64,000 bases of DNA, taken from contig JABACO010000142.1 in assembly GCA_013339895.1 (NCBI GenBank), forward strand, positions 1-64,000, written 5' to 3'. A model generated the notes under the pieces. The model was not told where the DNA came from. It searched no databases and saw only the letters and a program-made list of their open reading frames with translations. Below are positions 1 to 10,104 of this stretch, in pieces. Numbering within the stretch: position 1 is the stretch's first letter; each line of letters starts with the position of its first letter. A program made the position numbers and the translations under genes. The stretch is from Ephydatia muelleri (taxonomy: Eukaryota > Porifera > Demospongiae > Spongillida > Spongillidae).

Positions 1-422
1 GTTGCTATTTAAAATTAATTTCTGGATCAGTTTCTTACCAACAGTGAATTTACATTATCATAAATTCATCTGTTTCTATCCCCCCTGGAAAGCAAATCGA
101 CCAAATGGTTTTACTGTGCTTTATGCAAAATCCAGTTTCCCTACCTATTGAAGTACAACAGGCACCTGGAAAGCGCGCACCACTTAAGATATGCTACAAG
201 TATTCAGCAGATTACCTCTACAGCAAGTTTGGTATATATTAATACTATATGCGTCTGACTCTGTAGTACTTTTTTAAATACTAAGTGATTGTACAAGCAA
301 AATGGGTACACCCCTGTGAAAGTCTCACTTCCTTTCAGTTAATGAAGTCCCTCACCTGCATTCAAACCAAATCAATACTTTCCACATAGCTGTCTGAAAC
401 AGTGCAGCTGAGATGAGCAATC
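1..422. other. Unassigned flank upstream of a transposase relic
   Basis: AT-rich sequence with no ORF of note. It directly precedes the first recognisable exon of the decayed transposase at 423 and may be the 5' part of that element. No terminal repeat was recognised. Confidence 0.3.
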
Positions 423-897
423 ATGGCTGCCAAAACCAAAGGGCAAAAAGATCAACTGAAGAAACGTTTTGGTGTCAGTGATGCTGAAAATCCCATTTTA
501 GATCTCTGCGTAGATGCAAACCAGTAAGCCTACGTGTATGCATAGGTTTTGGTAATATAACTTTGAGCCCCCTCTCTCTAACTTATATTTTAAGGAGTAC
601 ACCTTTTGAGGCTTTGCATATTTTGCTACTGGGACTGTATAAGTACCTGCTCAGGCTTAAAATAAACAAGCTGTCAAATGACCAAAAGGAAGAATTGCGA
701 GCACACATATCTGCCTTTTATTTTGTGATTGTGATGCGCACTTTTCAAGGGACATGACAAGATAGTACAAGTCTTTTGTTGGGCGAGACTTTAAGCTGCT
801 TGCTCAACTTGCAGTTCATTTATTATCGCTGTATATGGATGATGGAGTGTGGCTTAAGCTATCAAAGGTTAGTGTGGGTAACACTTGTAATAGCTAC

Positions 898-3800
898 CAC
901 AGCGAAACCATTACATTGAGACGGTAACGTCTCATCACGTGACCTTACCCGTCACTCAGATGTAGGCGGATACCGTTGATATCAATACCAACGGTCCGTC
1001 TGTGGACGGAGAGTGGACGGCAACGTCCTTCCCCTCCGTCGCTCTGTCACGTCTTTAAACGTTATAATTCCGTCAGTCCGGGAAATCCACGGTTAAAGGC
1101 GGTTCGCTTTTTACCGCATCGTATACCGTCGGTACGTAAGGTTGGATTTCTGGCTACCGGTACTACAGCGGTAACCGCTTCTACTTTCTATCCATGCAGC
1201 TTTAACGTATACGTGCACCATCCCATTCACTTTTCTCAGGGTTAGTTCTTCAAAAAACCATACACAAATACAAATGCATATAAAAATGAAGAGCAAGTGT
1301 CAGTTTTGCTTAATTGGTCTCCACATTAGGCAAAAAGCCGGATTCCGTTCTGTTGAAAGATAATTATGTGTAGCATCAATCATGAATGCATGAACCACAG
1401 AAGTACTTGCTTACACATTTGCGCCGGTATTGACAATCTGCGCGCGATGACACTGGCACAAACGTGGAGCCACTCACGTCATCAAACGTTCATCTTGTGT
1501 AAAAAGTCACAGATGAGAAAAAAACATACCTCATTGCGTTCCAAAGCCAAAAAAAATAAAGGTGGCTGGGTAGAGGAAATACAATTAAATAACGTACCAA
1601 TAATACGTTACACCTACTAATATGTGTTCGCGTTACAACCTATTCCTGTAGATGGAAGAAAATTGGTTGTGATATCTTCGACACCCCAAAAATGGCACTT
1701 ACGCAGCACTCATGTCAGTATGTGGCGAATCAACAAGTTTATTCGGATCCATAACTTCCACGCCAATCTTTGAACCTGAAAGTTGCTATAGAGGAGGACA
1801 AAGGCCGATAGCGAACGCTTACCATATCGTGCTCTTTGCTGCGCTGATGCACGTTGTACTTTGGCGCCAAAATAGGTTGCGATAAAATAGGTAACATCCA
1901 TCGGCTACACCACTGTTTCCCCGCCAAAAACCTAATATTAATAGTCACGTGAATTGGTCAAGGGACAGTTATAGTTGAATTAACCAGCAACTGTCAATCA
2001 ATTGCAATTAGCGAGCTTATACCGCTTGTTATTGGTATGCGATGTGTTGCCATGGCAATGAGGGTAACAGTCCAGTACATGTATGTGCGATTTAAATCTT
2101 TTATCAGCCTTGAAATTGATTTATTAAGGTCCAATACAAGAATGCAGAACATACAACATGTACATGGAATCAGTTTTAGTTTGAGTGAGGATGGAAGACA
2201 TAATCCTTTATCCCTACACATGTAAAGAATGAACGAAGTACTTCTATAATGTTGCACACAGCCACACACACGTCACACAAACAGGCACACATCACACACA
2301 GGCACACATCACACAAGGCATACATCACACATAGGCACACATCACACAGGCACATATCACACATAGGCACACATCACACAGAGGCACACATCACACAGAG
2401 GCACACATCACACAGGATACATAACACAGAGGCACCATCACACAGGTACACATCACACAGGCACACATTACACAGTGGCACACATCACAGAGGCACTCAT
2501 CACTAAGGCTACAAACACACACAGGCACACATCACACACAGGCACACATCACACCAACAGGCCCACATCACAAAGGCACACATCATACAGGCACACATCA
2601 CACAGGCACACATCAACAGACACATATCACACACAGGCACACATCACACACAGGCACACATCACACAAACAGGCACACATCACACACAGGCATACATCAC
2701 TCATAGGCACAAATGACACACAGGCACACATCACACACAGAGGCACACATCACACAGGCACACATAACACAGAAGCACCATCACACAGGTACACATCACA
2801 CAGACACACATCACACACAGGCACACATCACACAAACAGGCCCACATCACAAAGGCACACATCATACAGGCACACATCACACAGGCACACATCAACAGAC
2901 ACATATCACACACAGGCACACATCACACACAGGCACACATCACACAAAAAGGCACACATCACACACAGGCATACACACGCACAGGCACAAATGACACACA
3001 GGCACAAATCACACAGGCACACATCACACATAGGCACAAATCACACATCACACAGGCACACACAGAGGCACACATCACACAGGCACACATCACACAGGCA
3101 CACATCACACAGGCTCATGTCACACACAGACACAGACACTCATCACGAAGGCTACATATCACAGAGGCACACATCACACACATGCACACATCACACACAT
3201 GCACACTCACACAGGCACATATCACACACAAGTTACACATATTGGCACACATTACAGACAGGCTCACATCACACAGAGGTATGCACACAGACACACATAG
3301 CACACAGCCATACATCACACATAGACACACATCACATATAGGCACACATCACTAAGGCTGCAGGCACAAATGACACATAGGCACATATCACACACAGGCA
3401 CACATCACACACAGGTTACACATATTGGCACACATTACACACAGGCACACATCACACATAGGCACACATCACACAGAGGCACACATCACACAGAGGCATG
3501 TGTATATCACACACAGGCACACATCACACGCAGGCATACATCACACACAGCCACATCACACACAGGCACACATTGCACATAGGCACACATCACACAGGCA
3601 CACATCACACATCTCACACAGGCACAAGCACACATCACATAGGCACACATCACACACAGGCACACATCACACACACAGGCACATATCACACACAGAGGCA
3701 CACATCACACACAGAGGCACACATCACACACAGCCACACATCACACACAGGCACACATCACACACAAGTTACACATTGGCACACATCACACACAAGGACA

Positions 3801-4853
3801 CATCATAAACAGAGGAACACATCACACAGGCACTCATCACTAAGACTACACATTACAGAGAGGCAAACATCACACACGGGCACTCATCACACAGCAATAC
3901 ATCACACAGAGGCAAGTGCACATTACTCAGAGGCATACATCACGCACAGAGCAGAGGGACACATCACACAGAGGGACACATCACACAGAGGCACGTGTAC
4001 ATCACAAATCACACACAGGAACACATCACACAGAGGCATGTGTACATCACACACAGGCTACACATATTGGCACACATTACACACAGGGACACATGTATCA
4101 TAAACAGAGGCGCATATCACACAGAGGCACTCATCACTAAGGCTACATATTACACAGAGGCACACATTGACACAGGCACACATCAACACACAGGCACACA
4201 TACACAGTGGCACACATCTCACACAGAGGCACACATCACATACACACACAGGCAACTGGTGCCATTTATAGTTATGGAGTCCTTGCTGTAAAGATTCTTT
4301 ACTTGATGAAAAATCTGACTCAGAGCCGGAGAGGTATTCAATATGCTCTCCTGTCTGCCATAGTACCGGTACCCAGTACGTCTGTATAATAAAAAAGGAT
4401 ACAATTAGCTACCGCTCAGCACTAGCTATATCTCGCGAATCGAGTATGCAGCTGCGCATATGCATACATAATCGGTGCACGTGTATGATATACGATACAT
4501 ACCTTCCGCAGGAAGCTGTTGTTTAGCTTGAAGAGAACTATCAGCTTTGGATGACGACTCTACTAGCATTTGGTGTTCAAAAAATGTAGATCCACACACG
4601 TATTCCCCGCAGTGGTGACAGTAACGTCACTTGCCGCTCATTTTTTGAATTCGGAAGGAGTTACTTGTATCACGTGACCATGCGTCAATAATAGTGGAGG
4701 ACGCGGTACCGTGCGGTAGCGTTCGTCGATTCACGTTCATAAATACACGGATACCGTCACTAAACGTTTCCGTGAAATTTACGTGGAAGTCCGTCTTGAT
4801 CGAAAGTGACGGGGCACCGTTGCAACCCGTCTCCGGATAGCGGTTTCGCTGTG
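898..4853. mobile_element. Non-autonomous CACTA-like transposon with 12-bp TIRs and TAC target duplication
   Basis: The left end reads CACAGCGAAACC (898-909) and the right end GGTTTCGCTGTG (4842-4853), perfect inverted repeats. TAC lies immediately outside both ends (895-897 and 4854-4856), a 3-bp target duplication. The terminal 300 bp on each side are rich in ACGG/CCGT motifs, like subterminal transposase-binding regions. Removing the element restores an intron of the surrounding transposase relic, from a GT donor near 868 to an AG acceptor at 4907. The interior is mostly satellite (2249-4255). A possible minus-strand first exon (about 4505-4571, beginning MLVESSSKADSS and ending at a GT donor) is the only gene-like remnant. 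No transposase was seen inside, so it probably moved with enzymes from a relative such as the element at 9510-15946, whose ends share CAGCGAAA. Confidence 0.75.
2249..4255. repeat. About 2 kb of 15-bp satellite (GGCACACATCACACA)
   Basis: Imperfect tandem copies of a CA-rich 15-mer, with insertions and occasional longer duplicated blocks (the stretch near 2520-2700 recurs near 2810-2990). Because 15 is divisible by three, the array produces long false reading frames rich in Thr-His-Arg on + and Cys-Val-Met on minus. These are not genes. Confidence 0.95.
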
Positions 4854-5252
4854 TACATGTTCATGCACTACATGTGTCAACAGGTTTTTGAATTGCATAT
4901 TGTCAGCTATTTGACCCAGAGATGGTTGGTTTGTACGAGTCAGATTGTACATCCTGTGTTACTGCTATTCTAGCTCACTTTCCTAACCTGAAAAGAAAGT
5001 TGAAAGTCTACCTACTGTTGCACCTTTGTGAGAGTATGCTTCAATTTGGACCAACTTCAGCTTATAATAAGCACTAATTTTAGACATGCATTATAATTCA
5101 AACAAAGGTATGAAAGCCTCAATTCAATTATTCGTACAAGGACATCTTTTCCAACAAACATTCTCCCAGCAAATATATCGCCACAAAATTTGGTATTGAA
5201 GAGAGTATACAGAACATCTGTTCGGGCATAGTACGTATTGAATACACAAACA

Positions 5253-5428
5253 AAATGTATATCATGTTACTCTGTAAACAAGGTTTGGTGCTGAACTTGT
5301 GAAGCTTTATAAATCTGATGACGTGTCTGAATTTCTGGGAAAATGTATATCATGTTACTCTGTAAACAAGGTTTGGTGCTGAACTTGTGAAGCTTTATAA
5401 ATCTGATGACGAGTCTGAATTTCTGGGA
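5253..5428 (+). repeat. 88-bp tandem duplication inside the transposase relic
   Basis: Two nearly identical 88-bp copies (5253-5340 and 5341-5428) encode the same transposase segment, FGAELVKLYKSDD. Since 88 is not a multiple of three, the duplication itself breaks the frame. Confidence 0.9.
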
Positions 5429-5764
5429 AAACATGTGGAATCAGAGAAGTGTATTTACCAACAGGGAAGCCTGCGCAAGCTGGTGTGTATGTGACTGACT
5501 ATGTGATATTGAACAACTTTCAGTCTTGCTTTACTTCATGCAGTTATCAACAGCAGCCTTGGAACTTGGTGCCATTAAGATGACCATCCCAGAACGTGAT
5601 ACCATCCTTCTCAGTCAGGCTATTGCCAGCTGTATCATGTTGATGCCACCATCTATGAAGTCATCTACTCGTGTAACCATTTCTGTGGCCATTTATGGAT
5701 CTGGTGGGCTCATCAACATTGGCGATTTTGTTCTATACAAATCAGCCAATAGTTCATCAGTAAG

Positions 5765-5767
<3 letters not shown>

Positions 5768-5815
<48 letters not shown>

Positions 5816-6105
5816 TACTGTGTGTTGTGAGTGTGTTTTGTGTGTGTGTGGGTGATACTGTGTGTGGGTGATACTGTGTGAGTGTGTATGTGTGTGTGTG
5901 GGTGATACTGTGTTGTGTGAGTGTGTTTGTGTGTGAGTGTGTTTTATGTGTGTCTGTGTGGGTGATACTGTGTGTTGTGAGTGTATTTTGTGTTGTGTGT
6001 GGGTGGGTGTGTGAGTGTGTTTTGTGTGTGTGTGTGGGTGGGTGGGCGATACTGTGTGTTGTGTGAGTGTGTTGTGTGTGTTGTTTGTGTGTGATACTGT
6101 GTGTT
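5768..6105 (+). repeat. GT microsatellite followed by degenerate GTGTG-rich sequence
   Basis: A pure GT run at about 5768-5814 decays into interrupted units carrying GGTGATACTGTGTG. It separates the middle and carboxyl-terminal parts of the transposase relic. Confidence 0.9.
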
Positions 6106-6445
6106 TACACAGCAGGAAATTGGTCTATTCTGGGGAGGTTTCCGAACCAGTGAAAGTTCCTACTGTACTGTCCAAGTTCTGGAGCCAGAAGCAGCTATTC
6201 CTCAAGGCTGTATACTTGATGAGTTTGACTGCCCATTGCTAATAATGGTGGACTTCTTCCATGTCATTCCTGTCTGCGCAGCTGTGTCAGTGGTCCACAA
6301 GTGTACTACGACCTGCTCATTTGTTGAGAAGACTGCATCAGTTGTGGTTGAAGGGTGTGATACATCTATCAACAGACTTGTGTTTGTGCATGATTGGACT
6401 AATGCTGTGTACTGTAACAACATCTATTGCTTGAAAAATAATTAA

Positions 6446-7337
6446 AGTCATGATTTCTAAATATGATTATTCATGATCACTCATAACTGATTCACGCCCA
6501 CGAAGACGATCTGAAAAGCCGCTGATTCACGTGCGCTATATCAGATCTGAAGCGACACTACCCCAAGTACGTGAATCACTTACAACCTATCCACAATCGT
6601 TACAAGCCGTAACGGTTCTGATTCGTTTTTCAAAAAATAAATGAAATCGGGTCGGAATGAGTAACGCGATAACGCTACCGCAACGCGCATGCGTAATAAT
6701 CAATACACGGTACCGAAATTAAAAATTGTTATAAAATTGTACATAAACTCTTTTTTCTATAGGTACTTAAAATAAAATTTGTTGTCGTAAGAACGTTAAT
6801 TACTAATTAGTTGTTTTTATGTTTCGATAAATCTTTGCTGAAGAATACAAGTGAAAGTAGAATTGTTATATTATATTCTGGCCGGAGTTATGGATCGATG
6901 TCCGAAATTTCTGGCAATGGTGAGAAAACTGCATTTACAACTCAGTTAAGCTCGTTTTCAGTTAATATGCCACTATAGGATAACACGGGCACGATGACTG
7001 CATCTAACATATATAGATCACTCTCTAAACTAAAGAGCTCTAGTGTCTTGGCTGACAGCGATAAATTATTTCCATTAACCCCTCCCCTCCCACTCCTCCT
7101 CCGCTGCCCCGCGCCCTCCTACGTGCGGTATTATATTAACAACAGTTTAGTCCAATTGACGACAAAAGCTGCGAAACGAGATACATGATAAATGAATCGC
7201 GAGACAAACTTCTTTGAGTAGAATAGCATATACATATCAGTTTGAATTGTATCATTTTGAAAAGATTCTTGGGGTGCATATGTGCATTATACATGCATGC
7301 AGTGCATGTATGTGCATGTATCGTGCCATGCATACAG
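6446..7337. other. No gene seen; includes 3' flank shared with FReD copy 2
   Basis: No supported coding sequence. From about 7060 to 7337 the sequence matches 42290-42625 downstream of FReD copy 2, including a CT-rich stretch and ACGTGCGG, so the duplicated block carried its 3' flank. The stretch 6480-6720 contains CACGTGA-like palindromes and could be the end of the transposase element. Confidence 0.5.
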
Positions 7338-8211
7338 TTAAAGCGGTCTAATCGCCAATACCACTGACTGCATCAAGGCATCCTTGCCTAGCCAACTATT
7401 CCATTGGATTCCCTTGCCGCTCAAATCGTAGGCTTGCGTTGGTAAACGCCGTTGAGATTGGCATTGTAGCAGCTCTTGAACCACCATCCTGACGAGTAAA
7501 TTTGGGCGCAGTTTGTTAGGGGCGATACGTCGTTGTCTTTATCGGGGGTAGAGAAGCTCTGGCCGTTGTGAATTGCAAAAGAATCGCCGACAGTGGAAGA
7601 TGCTTCGTACCCAGACACCTGTAGCTGGTATTTTAGCGGCCATTCGGGAGCTAGGCTGAACTGACTGTACTTCGCGAACACGGCGACATCGTTGCAACCG
7701 AAGCACGACAGTCCGACGTACAGTTCCATGTTGACGTCATTTGTGAGCAACACGATGTTGTCCAAGCCGAGCCAGAAATTGCCTTCCAAGTTTCCGAAAC
7801 CCATCTTGTAGTCCACCCAGTCGCGGTTGAAGTTTACGGTGCCGTCAACTCGACGCTGGATAACGGTCCATCCTCCTCCCTGCAGCGACATGTCGCAGTA
7901 AACCACTATGTTGCGCGTCGGGGTGGCACAGTTGGAGGAACGAGGCATAATGTTGTACAGGCCGCTCGTTCTGAAGCCGTCGTCATACAGCTGCTTGCAG
8001 TTTCTCGCTGGCATGACTGCAAAGAGGGAAATAAAAATACAGCAGATGAAGATTTATTTCGGTGTGTTGGCGCATCGATCAACTTACAATTGCTGTTCAG
8101 TATATCTGTAGTTTGGTTCGGTGACTGGCCCATAACGAGATCTATTGGTAGGGAACGGATTTGTCCAGTTTCGCATGTGATGAGGGTAAAGAGGAAGAAA
8201 ATTTTCTGCAT
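7338..8211 (-). pseudogene. Fibrinogen-related secreted protein gene, copy 1 (frameshifted near the end)
   Basis: Exon 1 is 8088-8211, starting at the ATG of a signal peptide (MQKIFFLFTLITCETG). The intron is 8017-8087 (71 bp, GTAAGT donor, TTTGCAG acceptor) and exon 2 runs from 8016. The fibrinogen domain is well kept: RNCKQLYDDGF, YCDMSLQGGGWTVIQRR, NFNRDWVDYKMGFGN, FWLGLDNI, the calcium loop DKDND, and NCAQIYSSGWWFKSCY. Against the intact copies one base is missing just after GVYQ, near 7432. The frame therefore ends at 7421 after GVYQRKPTI, and the last roughly 30 residues (to the ancestral stop at 7338-7340) are lost. Everything else is open. It is either a recent pseudogene, a truncated but expressed protein, or a sequencing error. 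The same gene family recurs on the + strand at 52 and 57 kb. Confidence 0.85.
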
Positions 8212-8268
8212 CTCTGGCACTTTCTTCTCTTTACCTTCCAACTATTGTTATTCTACTGTTCCCGCGTT

Positions 8269-8276
8269 TATTTATA
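8269..8276 (-). promoter_or_regulatory. TATA box of FReD copy 1
   Basis: On the minus strand TATAAATA lies about 58 bp upstream of the ATG. The intact copies have TATATAAG and TATAAAG at comparable distances, so a TATA promoter is a shared trait of this family. Confidence 0.5.
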
Positions 8277-8279
8277 CTA

Positions 8280-8900
8280 CCCGATTTCTTCAGCACCCAC
8301 ACATCTGGAAGCCGATGCTATAACTGTGCAATGCGTGGTATGATATATATTCTGCGAACTTGAGTGGTTTTACAAAACCTTGCTAGCAGCTCAAACAGTT
8401 ATAGTGTTCCCTCAAGCATTTGTAAGTTTTTCACGCAATAAATATCTTTTACAATGTCAGACCGTTTTCCACGCGCGTTGCCACTGACATGCAGGCTGTT
8501 TGACGGTAAGGTTCGAATACAAACACGCTAGCTCTCTCCCCAGCTCTATACACACATATATATATATATAGCTTAATTGGCTCGTGGGATAAGCATGATG
8601 TGCATAATGAGATATGCATGCGTATCAACAAGGAACATACCATCCACTGAACTAACTAGATCTCTATGAATGCATGCTATAATACAAGGAGCTGGTGGGG
8701 TATAAAGGAACTCGCGATGCAAAATTACAAACCTGTCTTAATTAAATATAAAGCTTGGCACACTGAGATACTGATATAATATCCGTTGTGTATATTTACT
8801 TTTATTCTGAATCGCTGGTTCATTTATACATGCAGGGTTAAATAATATGGCGACCGCTATACTCCAACCCTCGGCTACTGCGCTTCATCCTTTTCTTCTC
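8280..8900. other. Upstream flank of FReD copy 1; no further gene seen
   Basis: Parts of 8290-8530 match, in reverse, the upstream regions of the intact FReD copies (a TTCCAGATG-type motif and GGTTTGTATTCGAACC). The rest is AT-rich with TGCATGC palindromes and no supported gene. Confidence 0.4.
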
Positions 8901-8903
8901 GAG

Positions 8904-9045
8904 AAGAAAAGGACATCTTGGTTAGTCGGTTCGACGAAGCGATGAGGCTTCTTGTTCCCGATGGGAACGTTAAACGAAGCACGCTCAGTGTCTTGAACGC
9001 CATGTTGGACCGCGTGTTGACAGCTCTGCTAGAGACTGCATGCAG
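8904..9045 (+). CDS. Possible exon with a histone-fold (H2B-like) segment
   Basis: A frame running from a pyrimidine-rich AG acceptor at 8903 to a GTATGC donor at 9046 encodes RFDEAMRLLVPDGNVKRS, TLSVLNAMLDRVLTALLE and TACR. Spacing and hydrophobic pattern follow the alpha-1 and alpha-2 helices of histone H2B (KVLKQVHPDTGISSKAM, then SIMNSFVNDIFERIAGEAS), with only about one residue in five identical. The frame has a stop just upstream of the acceptor, so it would need earlier exons, and none was found. Downstream lies repeat sequence. It could be an orphan exon of a histone-fold protein, a relic, or chance. Confidence 0.3.
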
Positions 9046-9195
9046 GTATGCGAGTACGAAAGGACGATCTACTATTATCTTGTGTACTCCATTCATGTAT
9101 ATCGTCCGTTTTGTGTCCATCTTGTAAGGAGTGTCATGTGTGGGCTAGTTCTCGAGTCTTGGCTGGTCATTACCTTGCAAATCAGAAGTTTATGG

Positions 9196-9509
9196 CTATG
9201 GCATGTAATTCGTGCCAAAACGAAAAAGATTACATTGCGTATATATTTTTATTTTATTGTATTATTTTATTTTATTTTATTTTATTCAGGGTTAAACGAG
9301 AGAAATTTCGAAATAACCGAGTCATAAATAGAGAAAATAGACATCGCGGGACGCTACACCTGGACTAGTTCCTCCGAACGTGAAAAGAGGTAAGTATGTC
9401 CGATGTACACAAAGCTCTTACTATGAGCAGCATCCACGCTTCCGTCTCCCGCGATTATATGATCTGCATTTTCCCCCACCACGCGACTTCCTCTTCATCT
9501 CTCATACAG
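9196..9509 (+). repeat. Dispersed repeat, copy A, left part (target of the CMC element)
   Basis: Nearly identical, in reverse complement, to 24220-24533. The repeat is cut at 9509 by the transposon and resumes at 15947. Confidence 0.9.
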
Positions 9510-9523
9510 CCCAGCGAAAAAAT

Positions 9524-10045
9524 CTTGTCCATGATCTTGGTCAAGATCATGGCCAAGATCAAGGCGGCATGGATTATTGCGGCCAAATTCCACAGCATCT
9601 TGCCCCAAGATCTTGGCCATGATCTTACCCATGAACCAAGATCATGCCCAAGATCTTATCCAAGATCTTGCCTCCTTGTCCCACGATCATGCCCAGGATC
9701 TTACCTTCTTGTCCCAAGATCATGCCCATGATCTTGCCTCCTTGTCCCAAGATCATGCCCATGATCTTGCCTCCTTGTCCCAAGATCATGCCCATGATCT
9801 TGCCTCCTTGTCCCAAGATCATGCCCAGGATCTTGCCTCCTTCTCCCAAGATCATGCCCATGATCTTGCCTCCTTGTCCGAAGATCATGCCCAGGATCTT
9901 GCCTCCTTCTCCAAAGATCATGCCCATGATCTTGCCTCCTTGTCCCAAGATCATGACCAAGATCATATCCAAGATCTTGCCTCCTTGTCCCAAGATCATG
10001 CCCAGGATCTTGCCTAACTTGTCCCAAGATCATGCCCAAGATACT
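9524..10045. repeat. Left subterminal array of 33-bp palindromic units
   Basis: Roughly ten copies of a 33-bp unit built around CAAGATCATGCCCATGATCT followed by TGCCTCCTTGTCC. Each unit contains an inverted pair, AAGATCATG/CATGATCTT. The period is a multiple of three and opens every frame, giving false repeat proteins on both strands. Position just inside the terminal repeat matches the transposase-binding subterminal repeats known for En/Spm. Confidence 0.85.
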
Positions 10046-10104
10046 GATCGAACATATTTTATTGAATGCACTATACAATTGAATAGAAAATGTGCAGTAT
10101 TACT

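Larger units (their letters stand above)
423..6445 (+). mobile_element. Decayed multi-exon transposase gene of a DNA transposon (Plavaka/CACTA-like)
   Basis: Pieces of one spliced transposase-like gene can be followed on the + strand. Exon 1 (423-523) starts at ATG and ends at a GT donor. Exon 2 begins at 595 and joins in frame to give the signature STPFEALHILLLGLYKYL, close to the TPVEVLHVVLLG..KY motif of a transposase group I know from fungi and animals. After one frameshift it continues as YKSFVGRDFKLLAQLAVHF up to about 868. Downstream, 4908-5220 reads FPNLKRKLKVYLLLHLCES, GPTSAYN and RYESLNSIIRT, matching the middle of the same family. The carboxyl end (6101-6445) holds VVHKCTTTCSF and a run ending VYCNNIYCLKNN. 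It is interrupted by a 4-kb insertion (898-4853), an 88-bp tandem duplication and a GT microsatellite, and carries stops, so it is a relic. The family assignment is from memory of motifs. Confidence 0.6.

Noticed and set aside
2249-4255. Long His/Thr-rich and Cys/Val-rich frames (up to 288 aa)
   Set aside because: Products of a 15-bp satellite; frames are open on both strands because of the repeat period.
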